Shown: positions 43,947-54,126, counted from the first letter of the stretch. The stretch is DNA of 64,000 nt from Salegentibacter lacus (GCF_020164555.1 NZ_JAIQZB010000001.1:62001-126000); one strand, 5' to 3'. The notes: generated by a model not told the origin, from the letters alone. A program made the numbers and translations.

Positions 43947-46604
43947 TTATGAAGTAATTTGAGTTGCATTCAGAATAAATGAAAATTCTGAGCCCTCACC
44001 CAATTCACTGTTCAGTTGTATTTCTCCGTTATGTCTCTCTATAATTTCGTTTGCTAAATATAGGCCTATTCCAAAACCTGAGTAGGTTTCTTCGCTTTTA
44101 ACCCCAACCCTATAAAATCTTTTAAAGATTTTTTTATGGTTTTCCTGCCGTATTCCAATTCCAAAATCTTTTACGCTTACCCGCACCCTGTCCTGACCTT
44201 CCCGGGTAATTTTGACGTTAATATCGTGGCTGCCGGGAGAATATTTAATAGCGTTCATCACAAAATTGATAATTACCTGCCCAATGCGATCTCGGTCTGC
44301 TACAACCTTACATTGCACTTCACTTTCCAAAGCTATTTTATGCTGTGTATTGGTATAATTTATATCCTGAATAGTTTCGGCCAGTAACTCGTTCAAATTA
44401 AATTCTTTACTTTGTAATTCTAATTGATTTTCCCTAATCCTGGAAAGATCAAGTATTTCTGAAATTAAACGTGTTAACCTGGTAACCTGGTGATTTATGC
44501 GTTCTAAAGAAGGTTGTAAAGGAAGTTTAGAAGCTTCTGCTGCTTCCTGTTGTTTCTGAAGCAGGCTTAACAAGAGTTGAACATAACCTTTTATGGAAGT
44601 TACAGGTGTTTTTAACTCGTGACTTACCATTTTTAGAAATTCCTCTTTGCGTTTTTCTTCTTCCTTGATTTTATCAATTTCAGTATTGGCCGCAATCCAC
44701 ATTTTCACTGAGCCGTCATCCTCTTTAACAGCTTCACACCGGCTTAAATGCCAAATATATTTTCCTTCTTTATTCTTTAAACGTAACTGCATCTCGATAT
44801 TACAGCCAGTTTGTAAACAATCTTCCCAGGCTTTTAAGAAAGTTTCTTTTTCATCGGGATGAATATATTCTACCCAACCGATTTCTTTTAGATGTTCACT
44901 TTCTTTTCCTGTAAAATCAAGCCAGTTTTTATTGAAATAAATATCATTCCCCTTGCCATCGGTCTTAGATACCATTCCCGGCATTAAATCTGCCATTTGC
45001 CTAAAATGGAATTCGCTTTCTTTGAGCAACATCTTAGAAGTAACAGATTCAGTAACATCTATGGCCATATTTAAAATTCCGTAGATTTCTCCGTTCTTAT
45101 CTCTAAGAGGTTTGTACGTAAAGTTATAATAGCCGGTTTGCATTTTGCCGTCTATCATAAGGTCTACCGGTTCTTCTTTCCCCCAATAGGTTTCCCCCGT
45201 TTTATAAACATTTCTTAGTATTTCGGCAAATGGCTGCCCGTCTAATTCGGGTAGCGCATGTTCCAGCGGCTTTTCAAGAACCGATGGGTCTTTTCCCCAA
45301 AGCTCGATCATTGCATCGTTAGCCAACTCAATATTCAAATCTAGCCCGGTATAAATTGCGGTTGCCACTGTTGCTTCTTTCACAATTCCCTGAAGGCGGT
45401 GTTCTTTCTCCCGCACCAGGTTCTCTTTAACTTTTTCTTCGTGCACATCTACCACGGTACCTATCATCCCTTCGTAGTTGCCATTGGCATCAAACTTGGG
45501 GCTGGCTTTATCTAAAACCCAGCGATATTCGCCATTTTTATTGCGTAACCTAAAATTTATAGTGTAAGCTTTCTTCTGATCGTGGCCTTCTAAAAACGCA
45601 AATTCAGTTTGTTTCCTGTCATCAGGATGCGTGGCATCTAACCAACCCATACCTTCTGCTTCCTCTTGATTCTGACCGGTATAGCTATACCAGTTTCTAT
45701 TCAAAAAAACACTTTGTCCTTTAATATCTGTAATCCAAATAATAGCAGGAACAGTATCAATAACCTCCTTTAATCTATCTTCACTTTCTTCAACTTTTTT
45801 ACGTGCGTGCACCTGCTCGGTCACATCTATTGCATGTACAAAAACACCATCTATTTCCCCTTTTTTATTTCGGGTAGGTTCATAAACAAAATTTAAATAA
45901 GAATTTTTGAATTTCCCTTTTCCAGTATTCAATTTTATAAGAATTTCGTCACCAACATGGGCCTCCCCGGTAGAATAAACATTATCTAAAAGTTCAACAA
46001 AACCCTGATTCCCGATTTCCGGAAGGGCTTCTTGTATACTTTTCCCTATAATATTTCTATGTCCAACCAGTTTAAGATAATTCTCGTTAGCAACTTCAAA
46101 AATATGTTCCGGGCCTCTTAGAATACAGATGGATGCAGGAGCATTAGAAAGTATATTATCTACAATTCTATTAAAAACTTTTTCCTGCCGGGAAAGTTCT
46201 CCAATCTTTTTAAGTTTTTTAAAACTGAAAAGAAATAACGAACTTTCGTTGGATAAAGAAAGCACAGAGGCATTTACCGTAAAACCCTTTTCTTCCTTGT
46301 TTGAAAGTTGCACCTGAATAGTTCTTTCTGTTAAGGCCTCGTTTTCATTTTCCAGATCTTCGAGAACTTTCCTGAATTCAGGAGTATCTAACTGGTACTG
46401 ATTAAAATTAAAAACTGAAACCCCATCTTCACTTTCTCCGTTAACTTTAAATTTTTTCCTGAAATTAGCATTATAGCTTACCACATTTTTACGTTGGTCT
46501 AAAACCAATAAAGGCTCACGAACGGTTTTAATAATGCCCTGTGCGTAATTCTTAAGAATGTCTATGTCCTCTTCGGGAAGTTTAGAGGTGTCAGATTCTA
46601 TCAT
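43947..46604 (-). CDS. Multi-PAS sensor histidine kinase
   Basis: An 885-residue kinase without transmembrane segments, so cytoplasmic. Five PAS-type domains occupy roughly 20-130, 150-270, 275-395, 400-520 and 525-650, several ending with PAC-like GVFVHAIDVTEQ or GILNMAIDVTES. The HisKA motif is MVSHELKTPVTSIKGYVQLL near residue 660; the ATPase has NAIKYSPGSHD, DFGIGIRQENHKKIFKRFY and SGFGIGLYLANEIIERH. PAS 2 and 4 are similar to each other, as are PAS 3 and 5, so tandem duplication built the sensor. Likely partner: the downstream receiver protein. Signal unknown. Confidence 0.92.
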   Translation of the reverse strand: MIESDTSKLPEEDIDILKNYAQGIIKTVREPLLVLDQRKNVVSYNANFRKKFKVNGESEDGVSVFNFNQYQLDTPEFRKVLEDLENENEALTERTIQVQLSNKEEKGFTVNASVLSLSNESSLFLFSFKKLKKIGELSRQEKVFNRIVDNILSNAPASICILRGPEHIFEVANENYLKLVGHRNIIGKSIQEALPEIGNQGFVELLDNVYSTGEAHVGDEILIKLNTGKGKFKNSYLNFVYEPTRNKKGEIDGVFVHAIDVTEQVHARKKVEESEDRLKEVIDTVPAIIWITDIKGQSVFLNRNWYSYTGQNQEEAEGMGWLDATHPDDRKQTEFAFLEGHDQKKAYTINFRLRNKNGEYRWVLDKASPKFDANGNYEGMIGTVVDVHEEKVKENLVREKEHRLQGIVKEATVATAIYTGLDLNIELANDAMIELWGKDPSVLEKPLEHALPELDGQPFAEILRNVYKTGETYWGKEEPVDLMIDGKMQTGYYNFTYKPLRDKNGEIYGILNMAIDVTESVTSKMLLKESEFHFRQMADLMPGMVSKTDGKGNDIYFNKNWLDFTGKESEHLKEIGWVEYIHPDEKETFLKAWEDCLQTGCNIEMQLRLKNKEGKYIWHLSRCEAVKEDDGSVKMWIAANTEIDKIKEEEKRKEEFLKMVSHELKTPVTSIKGYVQLLLSLLQKQQEAAEASKLPLQPSLERINHQVTRLTRLISEILDLSRIRENQLELQSKEFNLNELLAETIQDINYTNTQHKIALESEVQCKVVADRDRIGQVIINFVMNAIKYSPGSHDINVKITREGQDRVRVSVKDFGIGIRQENHKKIFKRFYRVGVKSEETYSGFGIGLYLANEIIERHNGEIQLNSELGEGSEFSFILNATQITS

Positions 46605-46746
46605 AAATGTTAACTAGATATTCGGTTAATTGTGCTAAAATAATGGCACTAAAATACTATTTTTTAAAGACTAATTTCCCTTTCGCTTTCTTATGAATAT
46701 CATAAAGTTACAGGCAAAAAAAAGGAAAAATATAGTAGAAATAAAA

Positions 46747-46775
46747 AAACCGATAAACTTAAATTTTATCGGTTT
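46747..46775 (-). terminator. Terminator of the SDR gene
   Basis: AAACCGATAAA / TTTATCGGTTT, a perfect 11-bp stem with a seven-base loop; on the minus strand it is followed by a T run. It lies 24 bases past the SDR stop. Confidence 0.85.
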
Positions 46776-46798
46776 CCAATGTATTAAGATTAAAACAC

Positions 46799-47545
46799 TT
46801 ACTGTGCTAAATACCCGCCATCTACAGGGTAGTAAGCTCCTGTAACGAAAGTTGCCCTATCGCTGGCCAGCCATAGAAGGAGTTCAGCTACCTCTTCTGG
46901 CTCTCCTAAACGACCAATTGGATGTACATTTACCAGTTGTGATAATAAATCTTTATCTAAATCTTTTAACAAAGGCGTTTTTATAAATGCCGGTCCCACT
47001 GAATTTACTCTTATTCCTTTAGCCGAGTATTCCAGCGCAGCGGATTTTGTTAATCCTACTGTACCGTGTTTTGCTGCTACATAAGCAGCCGAATTTGCAA
47101 AACCAACGTTTCCTAAAATAGAGGCCACATTTATAATCGATCCGTTGCCATTTTTGAGCATTGCAGGAATTTGATACCTCATCCCATAAAATACTCCCGA
47201 AAGGTTTATAGCTATTACCTTATCCCAGCCTTCAATAGGATATTCCCCCACTGGATGCTGCGGTCCTCCAATCCCTGCATTATTCACAGCAATATCCAGC
47301 TTTCCGAATTTCTTTACCGCTTCTGTGACACTTTTTTCAGAATCTTCAGGTTTAGAAGTATCGGCTTCAAAAAAGATCGCGTCCCCTCCATCTTCCTTTA
47401 TTTTCTTTTCCAGTTTCTCCCCTTTTTCAACATCTATATCGGTTAAAAAAACCCGTGCACCTTCCTTCGCAAAAAGCAAAGCTGTACTTTCTCCTATTCC
47501 CGATGCCGCTCCAGTAATTAGCGCTACTTTTCCTTTTAATTCCAT
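46799..47545 (-). CDS. Short-chain dehydrogenase/reductase
   Basis: A 248-residue classical SDR oxidoreductase. Start chosen at 47545 (MELKGKVALITGAASGIGES); an in-frame ATG eight codons earlier is weaker. Motifs: TGAASGIG cofactor loop, NNAGIGG, SIINVASILGNVG with the catalytic Ser, and YVAAKHG with Tyr and Lys. The Asp in FLTDIDVEKG suggests NAD over NADP. It probably oxidises or reduces an alcohol/ketone; substrate unknown. Confidence 0.92.
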   Translation of the reverse strand: MELKGKVALITGAASGIGESTALLFAKEGARVFLTDIDVEKGEKLEKKIKEDGGDAIFFEADTSKPEDSEKSVTEAVKKFGKLDIAVNNAGIGGPQHPVGEYPIEGWDKVIAINLSGVFYGMRYQIPAMLKNGNGSIINVASILGNVGFANSAAYVAAKHGTVGLTKSAALEYSAKGIRVNSVGPAFIKTPLLKDLDKDLLSQLVNVHPIGRLGEPEEVAELLLWLASDRATFVTGAYYPVDGGYLAQ

Positions 47546-47656
47546 GACCAGATTATTTAGATTAAACACTTCAAAATTAATGCTTTACGAGCGCCAAAAA
47601 TATGATGGAAATCAGGGAATAATATTTTAAGTAACTTGGCTTAAAATTGAGTAAAA

Positions 47657-48334
47657 ATGAAAAGCTTAACCTACCTTTTAATTTTTCTAATCAGCCTTAA
47701 TTCCGGCCTGGCCCAGGAGAAAAATCTACCGGAAGGATTTGCACATATAAAGCAGCAAATCCCCGATATTAAACTTGATATTCGATACGCCGGAAGCAAT
47801 AATTTCATCGGAAAACCGGTAAACGCTTATAATAAACCAGTGGCTATCTTAACTAAACAGGCCACTAATGCTCTTGAAAAAGCTCAAAAAGACCTAATGG
47901 CAGAAGGTTATTGCTTTAAGATATTTGATGCCTACCGGCCGCAAACCGCGGTGAACCATTTTATTGAATGGGCCAGAAACCCTAGCGACACGCTTACCAA
48001 ACAAAAATTCTATCCGGAAGTTGCTAAAAAAGACCTTTTTCAGCTAGGCTATATCGCCACTAAATCTGGGCATTCCCGAGGTAGCACCGTGGATCTCACC
48101 ATTATTGATGCCCAAACCGGAAAGGAAATAGATATGGGCAGCGGTTACGATTTCTTTGGTGATATTTCACACCACAGCACCGATAAAATTACTAAAGAAC
48201 AAAAAGCCAATCGTTCTTTACTGAAGCGAATCATGATTAAAAATGGATTTAGGCCTTATCCCGAAGAATGGTGGCATTATACTTTAAGAAATGAACCCTA
48301 TCCCGAAACTTATTTTGATTTCCCTGTTCAGTAA
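47657..48334 (+). CDS. D-Ala-D-Ala dipeptidase, VanX/DdpX-like
   Basis: A 225-residue exported zinc peptidase (signal MKSLTYLLIFLISLNSGLAQ). The M15D motifs are clear: IFDAYRPQTAVNHF, the zinc site SGHSRGSTVDLTIID and the catalytic EEWWHYTL. The secreted form suggests peptidoglycan-derived D-Ala-D-Ala hydrolysis and recycling rather than vancomycin resistance, as no vanHA genes are nearby. A small membrane gene follows 19 bases later. Confidence 0.9.
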   Translation: MKSLTYLLIFLISLNSGLAQEKNLPEGFAHIKQQIPDIKLDIRYAGSNNFIGKPVNAYNKPVAILTKQATNALEKAQKDLMAEGYCFKIFDAYRPQTAVNHFIEWARNPSDTLTKQKFYPEVAKKDLFQLGYIATKSGHSRGSTVDLTIIDAQTGKEIDMGSGYDFFGDISHHSTDKITKEQKANRSLLKRIMIKNGFRPYPEEWWHYTLRNEPYPETYFDFPVQ

Positions 48335-48353
48335 ATTTTAATATTTTACCATA

Positions 48354-48752
48354 ATGAAGATAAAATTAGACCGGGAAAACAGGCAGGTAAAAATTGATGA
48401 CAATCAAAAATTTAATTATGGGATATTAAAATTTGTAATGATACTCAACATTATACAAATGCTTATGAGGATACTCATCAATCCGGTTTCAGCGTGGGAT
48501 GTATATACCTGGCTTATCATTCCCATTGGTTTATTCTCTTTTTCTATATTTTTCTATCTCTTAAAACTTAGTACTGCGGAAGTAATTCCTTTAGAAGAAA
48601 TAGAACATCTTGTTCATAAAAATTTCGTCGGAAGAAAACGTCTAAGCCTGAAACTTAAAAACGGAAAAACAAGACATTTGCAAATCAAATCGATTACAGA
48701 AATAAAGCAAATCCAGAATTTCATAAACTCACCACAGAAGGTAAAAAATTAG
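48354..48752 (+). CDS. Small two-helix membrane protein of unknown function
   Basis: A 132-residue protein with two hydrophobic segments (about 25-45 and 55-80) and a soluble C-terminal third with EVIPLEEIEHLVHKNFVGRK and KNGKTRHLQIK, resembling a PH-like/bPH domain. I do not recognise a named family. Its TAG stop codon is at the edge of a dispersed repeat (48749-48777), so the C-terminus may have been trimmed by that insertion. Confidence 0.65.
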   Translation: MKIKLDRENRQVKIDDNQKFNYGILKFVMILNIIQMLMRILINPVSAWDVYTWLIIPIGLFSFSIFFYLLKLSTAEVIPLEEIEHLVHKNFVGRKRLSLKLKNGKTRHLQIKSITEIKQIQNFINSPQKVKN

Positions 48753-48777
48753 GTTCTGAAATGAATTCAGAATGACG
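48749..48777. repeat. Dispersed palindromic repeat core, copy 5
   Basis: TTAGGTTCTGAAATGAATTC then AGAATGACG, close to the copy at 2595-2624. It supplies the TAG stop of the preceding gene. Confidence 0.75.
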
Positions 48778-48786
48778 AGTAAAAAC

Positions 48787-48822
48787 AAACCCCGAAAAAC
48801 TTCAATGTTTTTCGGGGTTTTT
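48787..48822. terminator. Bidirectional terminator between convergent genes
   Basis: A perfect 14-bp stem AAACCCCGAAAAAC / GTTTTTCGGGGTTT around TTCAAT, with A and T runs on either side. Confidence 0.9.
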
Positions 48823-48842
48823 AATTAATTCTGATCTAAAAA

Positions 48843-51296
48843 TTAAGACTCTACATCTAGCGCAGCATCTATTCTGGCGATTAGATCTTCCCAATGATAT
48901 TGGGTTAAAGAATGATTTACTCCAGACTTTCTACGATTTAGCTCGCGTTTTAAAGTTTGCATTTCACCTCGCATCAGCGGCATAATATCAGACTTCAGCA
49001 AAGCTTCGTTATCCTCAGCATTTAATTTTTTAAGATAATCTGAAGCAATATCTACGTAAGATCGCTGTAAATTACGTCTGTAAGCATCAACCTTATTTCT
49101 ATTATAAAGCTCACTAAAAATACCTTTGCGCAAATCTTCCATTAGGCTCACGGCTGTATAGGCTTCATTTCCATTTACTTCTTCATTGGATATCATTCGC
49201 TTTAATCGATCTTCCTCCAACAAATTATTTAACGCACGGGTTTGTAAACCCTGTACGCGTTCTATAGCTCCTGAAGCTTCAATTCGGTTTAATATTTCCT
49301 GGTTAAGCAACCAATCGGGAGTGGTAAAAGCTTCCTCAACTAAAAAGTTAACAGCTTCTTCCTGCTTTTCCTTCGGTACATTTTCATAAACCACTCCATC
49401 CTGATTTGAAGTTTTTCGGGTTTCGTAAACACCGCCAACATTGGCAACTACGTGAGAAGTATAACCACGCCACATATAGGTTAATTCGCGATATACTTCT
49501 TCAAGATCGTCATAACCATATCCGTCTTTGGAAGTCCACTCAATTAAATTTGGAACTACTTTTTTAAGATTTGCAAGTCCATACTCACTAGCCTTCACCT
49601 GGTCGGCTCCAAGACTCTCGCGCTGCGATTGCGGATCTACACCACCGTAACCATTTCCGAATTCATACCAGGGGTTTCCTGCTTTTTCCAATATCCATTC
49701 ATCTAACTTTTCTTTCTCTGCTTCAGGAGAATCGGCTTCGGGAAGATATCTGTAACCCCAGTTGATCGCATATAAATCGTACGGCCCCATCATTCTAATA
49801 TACCGCACACCTTCGTCTTCCGGTTGGGCAACATAATTTACCCTTGCATAATCCATAATAGATGGCGTTAAACCATATTTCTGGGTAAATTCTGCCGATC
49901 TTAAAGAATCTGTTGGATAAGCAGAACTCGCTTTCATATTATGAGGCAAACCTAATGCGTGGCCCACTTCGTGCGCAATTACCATACGCATCATTTCCCC
50001 AATTTCAGATTCTGGGGTATTTAAAGTCCTGGCGTCTTCGGTTTGCGCTCCGGCTTCAATCATATAACGGTTTCGGTAAGAGCGTAAATGATTGTGGTAC
50101 CAGATGATATCACTTTCAATAATTTCTCCGGTCCGTGGATCGGTAACCGAAGGTCCCACTGCATTTCTTGTAGTACTCGCTACATAACGAACTACCGAAT
50201 AGCGAACATCCTCAGGACTAAATTCGGGGTCTTCCTCCTCTGTGGGCGGATCTTTAGCAATAATTGCGTTTTTAAATCCGGCTTCTTCAAAAGCAACATT
50301 CCAGTCTTCAATTCCCTGCTTAAAATAAGGGCGCCATTTTTCAGGCGTGGCAGGATCTAAATAATAAACTATGGGCTCTTCAGGCTCTACCAGTTCACCA
50401 CGCTTGTAAGCTTCAAGATCTTTAGGCACTAATTGCCAACGGCGAATTAACTCATAATCATCGGCTTTTAATTCTTCCGAATTGTAATCGTATTTATCTA
50501 TGGTGAACCAGCCCACACGATGGTCTGCAATTCTTGGTTGCATTTTCTCTTCGGGTAGCAAAATCATAGATTGATTCATCATCATAGAAATTGTCCCGGC
50601 CTGGTCGCGAGCCGGCGGCTCTTCAGCTTCGTAAGTCATTACGTGTTTAATTTCCACATTTTTCGGATAGGAATTTGCAGACTCGATATAAGACCTGTTC
50701 TGATCCAGTTTTTTCACTTTATAACGCTTCCTTAGCGAAGATGAAAGTCCGTTAATTGCCTGTACTTCATCTTCAAATAAAGCGCTCGCTTCTATCACCA
50801 CACTTGTAGAATCCTCATTATAGGTTTCAATTTCAGAGCTGAAAAGAATTGGAAAATAATTATTGGCCTGCACCGATTTGTAAATAGGCGATTCTTCGTC
50901 GCTCATATTTTCAAAACTAATCACCTTTACATCTATGTTGCCTTTACGCTTGGTCCAGCGCACTACCTGCTCATTCACTTTAGATCCGGCATTTACATAT
51001 CCGCCGCCATAACCATCGGGCACACCGGCGATACGGCTTACCAAAAGCATGTCCTTATCCAGCATTTCTAAAGGAATTTCAAAATAAAGTTTGTCGTCTA
51101 CAAAATGCGTGGTAAAAAGCCCTTCATCAGATTCTGCTTCAGAAGTTATGACTTCGTTATAAGATTTTAATCCTTTGGTAGATTTTTTCGAAGTGTTTTC
51201 AGCCGAAATATCTTTACCGCCGAAAACAGATTTTTCACTTCCGCAGCCCGCGACAAGTAATGCCGCCAACCCCAGAATTGGTAATTTTTTTATCAT
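48843..51296 (-). CDS. Zinc-dependent metalloprotease lipoprotein (DUF5117/DUF4953 type)
   Basis: An 817-residue lipoprotein: signal MIKKLPILGLAALLVAG then Cys. The N-terminal DUF5117-like region is followed by a zincin domain with the extended motif HEVGHALGLPHN and a downstream SIMDYARVNY Met-turn. DPRTGEIIESDIIWYHN and WNVAFEEAGFKNAI are also typical. Such proteins are common outer-membrane or periplasmic proteases of Bacteroidetes; substrates are not known. It stands alone behind a bidirectional terminator. Confidence 0.9.
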   Translation of the reverse strand: MIKKLPILGLAALLVAGCGSEKSVFGGKDISAENTSKKSTKGLKSYNEVITSEAESDEGLFTTHFVDDKLYFEIPLEMLDKDMLLVSRIAGVPDGYGGGYVNAGSKVNEQVVRWTKRKGNIDVKVISFENMSDEESPIYKSVQANNYFPILFSSEIETYNEDSTSVVIEASALFEDEVQAINGLSSSLRKRYKVKKLDQNRSYIESANSYPKNVEIKHVMTYEAEEPPARDQAGTISMMMNQSMILLPEEKMQPRIADHRVGWFTIDKYDYNSEELKADDYELIRRWQLVPKDLEAYKRGELVEPEEPIVYYLDPATPEKWRPYFKQGIEDWNVAFEEAGFKNAIIAKDPPTEEEDPEFSPEDVRYSVVRYVASTTRNAVGPSVTDPRTGEIIESDIIWYHNHLRSYRNRYMIEAGAQTEDARTLNTPESEIGEMMRMVIAHEVGHALGLPHNMKASSAYPTDSLRSAEFTQKYGLTPSIMDYARVNYVAQPEDEGVRYIRMMGPYDLYAINWGYRYLPEADSPEAEKEKLDEWILEKAGNPWYEFGNGYGGVDPQSQRESLGADQVKASEYGLANLKKVVPNLIEWTSKDGYGYDDLEEVYRELTYMWRGYTSHVVANVGGVYETRKTSNQDGVVYENVPKEKQEEAVNFLVEEAFTTPDWLLNQEILNRIEASGAIERVQGLQTRALNNLLEEDRLKRMISNEEVNGNEAYTAVSLMEDLRKGIFSELYNRNKVDAYRRNLQRSYVDIASDYLKKLNAEDNEALLKSDIMPLMRGEMQTLKRELNRRKSGVNHSLTQYHWEDLIARIDAALDVES

Positions 51297-51379
51297 AAAT
51301 TTTTTATTTTGCCCTCAAGATAAGCAAACCTGATAAAATGTTGAAATAATCGTAAGGGAAGAATTTAGATTGGCAATAC

Positions 51380-51422
51380 CGTCAAGCTGTCCCGAAACTT
51401 CGGGATTGTTTCAGCTTCTAAC
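51380..51422. repeat. Dispersed repeat, hairpin module only, copy 6
   Basis: CGTCAAGCTGTCCCGAAACT then TCGGGATTGTTTCAGCTTCTAAC, containing the CCCGAA/TTCGGG hairpin. It matches the left module of the copy at 17885-17929 but lacks the CTTAGATCCTGAA core. It directly adjoins the sterol desaturase stop codon. Confidence 0.75.
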
Positions 51423-51426
51423 ATAA

Positions 51427-52188
51427 TTACTGTGAAGAAATCTTAGACCTGCTTTCGGTATTCATCAATCTATCCCAGAAAGTAAAATAAAGTCCGAAAT
51501 TAGTTCTGAACTCGGCATGATGAAAATGGTGATGCGTAGCGCCAATAAACATTTTTCCGAAGCGGCTTTTCATAAAAGCTTTCGGATAAATTTCAATATC
51601 TAAATGATTTATCACACTGCTAAGGGTCATAAAAATTAAATAAACACCAATCACAATTGGATGAACGGGCAATAAGAGTAGAATTACCGGAACTACTATA
51701 GCTTCGATCAGCGATTCCCAGGGATGAAAGGAAAAAGCCGTCCACGGGCTGGGCACCAAACTATCGTGATGTACCTTATGAATTTTCCTAAAAACCTTTG
51801 GATTATGCATCCAACGATGCACCCAATAATAATAAGTTTCGTGAAGTAGAGAAAGTAAAATAAAACTTAAGGGTAAATACCAAATTCCGAATTTTTCGAT
51901 ATCCAGATAAATCGCGGTAAAACCTTTTTGCCAGAGAAAATAAGTAAGCGCACCAAAGAAACCAAAAATCACCGAAGACCACATACTCCAGTAAATCTCC
52001 TTTTTTAACTGCTCTTTTCTAAAACCGCGTTTACTTAATCTTTTACTGCTAAATTTTTCACTTTTCAGTCTATAATAATACCAGTAGAATATTCCCGAGG
52101 AAACCAGATACCTGAGAAAAACTGCGGCGAAAAAGATAAGCACACAAACAAAGAAAAGCCCCGGATTATTAATTTCGAAGAATATCAT
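51427..52188 (-). CDS. Sterol desaturase/fatty acid hydroxylase family protein
   Basis: A 253-residue membrane di-iron protein with about four helices. Histidine boxes: HETYYYWVHRWMHNP, HKVHHDSLVPSPWTAFSFHP and GATHHHFHHAEFRTNFG. This is the ERG3/AgmO-like branch, distinct from the FA2H-like gene at 12371. Bacterial substrates are mostly undetermined: alkyl lipids or fatty acids are likely. Lone gene. Confidence 0.87.
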   Translation of the reverse strand: MIFFEINNPGLFFVCVLIFFAAVFLRYLVSSGIFYWYYYRLKSEKFSSKRLSKRGFRKEQLKKEIYWSMWSSVIFGFFGALTYFLWQKGFTAIYLDIEKFGIWYLPLSFILLSLLHETYYYWVHRWMHNPKVFRKIHKVHHDSLVPSPWTAFSFHPWESLIEAIVVPVILLLLPVHPIVIGVYLIFMTLSSVINHLDIEIYPKAFMKSRFGKMFIGATHHHFHHAEFRTNFGLYFTFWDRLMNTESRSKISSQ

Positions 52189-52347
52189 ACAATCTCGAAA
52201 GTAACGAATACATCGCTTATTTAATAGTCAACCTTTCAGAAAGTATTCTTAAAAATTAGTGGTGTTTATTTTTAGCTTCCGGGGTTTCCCTGACTAGCAC
52301 TCCTCACAATTTCTTATCTTCGAAACCACTTAGCCAATTTGCCAGAT

Positions 52348-54126
52348 ATGAAGAATATATTCAATCCTGTTTACCTGAAATTTATAGTTATAATCAGTCT
52401 TTCACTATTTAATAGTTTACCGGCTGAAGCCCAGTTTCCGCTAGGCAATAAACAAAATGAAGGAGAAACCCAGGAAATTCCGGAAGATCCTCTGGGTAGA
52501 AGGACCCCGCGAGGTACAGTAAACGGATTTATTGATGCCATGGCAGAACAAAATAATAACCGTGCTGCCAGGTATTTAAATTTTCCGCCAGGAATTTCTA
52601 CGGAAGAAGATAAAGAACAAATTGTACAGGTTTTACAACGTTTATTTGACCAGAAAGGAAATATCCAGCCTTATTACCAGATTAGCGACGAACCAAGCGG
52701 AAAAATTGATGACGGCTTAGAAGAAAACCTGGAAAAAATAGGAAGTGTTGAGGCTGACGATGAATTTGTAGAAATTTTTCTGAAACAACACGATGATGAA
52801 TCTGGAAATCCAATTTGGGTTTTTTCTTCAGAAACCGTTAGCTCAATAAGTTCTCTGAACTTAAGAAATGCCGCATTAATCAACCAAATAATGCCGGAAT
52901 TCTTTAAAAAATTTCTTTGGGGTGGTGTACCTGCCGGGCAATGGATACTTGCTCTATTACTCATCGCTGTAAGTTATTTTATCTCGTTACTGATAATTTC
53001 AGTAATTATTTTTCTTCTGAAAAAATCATGGAAAAGAACCCGGGAAGAACCCATTTCAGGAATTATTACTGCCGTTAAACTTCCTTTAATATTATATGCC
53101 GCCGTATGGATCTTTGTGGCTTTTACAAGAAACCTTGAGCTCTCTATTATCTTACGCCAAAAATTTAGTGCCATTACTATAATAGTGGCAATTGTGGCAA
53201 TCCTTATGCTTCTTTGGAGATTATCAGATTTTATCGGAAAATTCAGTCAGGAAAAAATGCTGCTACGTGGCAATCCGGCCGGGGTTTCAATTGTATTATT
53301 TCTTCAACGCGCGGCAAAAATCGCAATTGTAATTTTTGGTGTTATATTTAGTTTAGGCGCAATTGGGATTGATGTTACCACCGGTTTGGCCGCCCTGGGA
53401 ATTGGTGGTATTGCACTAGCCCTGGGTGCTCAAAAAACCATAGAAAACTTTGTAGGAAGCGTTACTTTAATTGCCGACAGACCCATAAGAGTAGGTGATT
53501 TTTGTAGAGTCGGTGAAGTTACCGGACATATTGAAAAGATTGGAATTCGATCCACCCAAATTAGAACTTTAGACCGAACGATAGTAAGCATTCCCAATGG
53601 CGCATTTTCATCTGATACTATTGAAAATTATGCGCACAGGGATAAATTTAGATTTTTTAGTGTTTTAAATTTTAGGTATGAAACCTCGCCAGACCAGCTA
53701 AGATTTTTACTTACCGAATTGAGAAAAACGCTTTACGCCCATCCAAAGGTTTATGAATTACCTGCAAGAATTCGGTTTATTGGCTTTGGGGCGCATTCTT
53801 TAGATATTGAGGTTTTCGCTTATTTAGATGCATTGAATTATGACGAATTTCTTGAAATTAGAGAAGATCTTATGCTAAGAATGATGGATGTTGTAGATCG
53901 CAGTGGTACTGATTTCGCTTTCCCTTCGCAAACTATCTACTTCGGAAAAGATCAGGGACTTTCAAAAGAAAAAACAGCTGAAGCTGAAGCTGCTGTAGAA
54001 AACCTAAAAAATGAACGGGAAATGCCACTTCCACAGTTTACCAGAGAACAAATTGATGCGCTTAGAAATAAATCCAGCTATCCTCCTGAAGGTTCAAGTA
54101 CGAGTATAGAGAAAAGTGAAGTTTAA
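52348..54126 (+). CDS. MscS-family mechanosensitive channel
   Basis: A 592-residue inner-membrane channel. The ATG at 52348 opens a signal-like helix (MKNIFNPVYLKFIVIISLSL); a TTG three codons earlier is possible. A periplasmic domain spans about 35-185, followed by membrane helices near 190-220, 240-260, 275-295 and 320-345. The pore helix and beta domain show GGIALALGAQKTIENFVGS, RPIRVGDFCRVGEVTGHIE and TIVSIPNGAF. The C-terminus (PLPQFTREQIDALRNKSSYP) was duplicated to 57629-57724. It protects against osmotic downshock. Confidence 0.92.
   Translation: MKNIFNPVYLKFIVIISLSLFNSLPAEAQFPLGNKQNEGETQEIPEDPLGRRTPRGTVNGFIDAMAEQNNNRAARYLNFPPGISTEEDKEQIVQVLQRLFDQKGNIQPYYQISDEPSGKIDDGLEENLEKIGSVEADDEFVEIFLKQHDDESGNPIWVFSSETVSSISSLNLRNAALINQIMPEFFKKFLWGGVPAGQWILALLLIAVSYFISLLIISVIIFLLKKSWKRTREEPISGIITAVKLPLILYAAVWIFVAFTRNLELSIILRQKFSAITIIVAIVAILMLLWRLSDFIGKFSQEKMLLRGNPAGVSIVLFLQRAAKIAIVIFGVIFSLGAIGIDVTTGLAALGIGGIALALGAQKTIENFVGSVTLIADRPIRVGDFCRVGEVTGHIEKIGIRSTQIRTLDRTIVSIPNGAFSSDTIENYAHRDKFRFFSVLNFRYETSPDQLRFLLTELRKTLYAHPKVYELPARIRFIGFGAHSLDIEVFAYLDALNYDEFLEIREDLMLRMMDVVDRSGTDFAFPSQTIYFGKDQGLSKEKTAEAEAAVENLKNEREMPLPQFTREQIDALRNKSSYPPEGSSTSIEKSEV

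Noticed and set aside
47657-48334. Vancomycin resistance locus
   Set aside because: The VanX-like protein is secreted and no vanH, vanA or vanRS genes are nearby.
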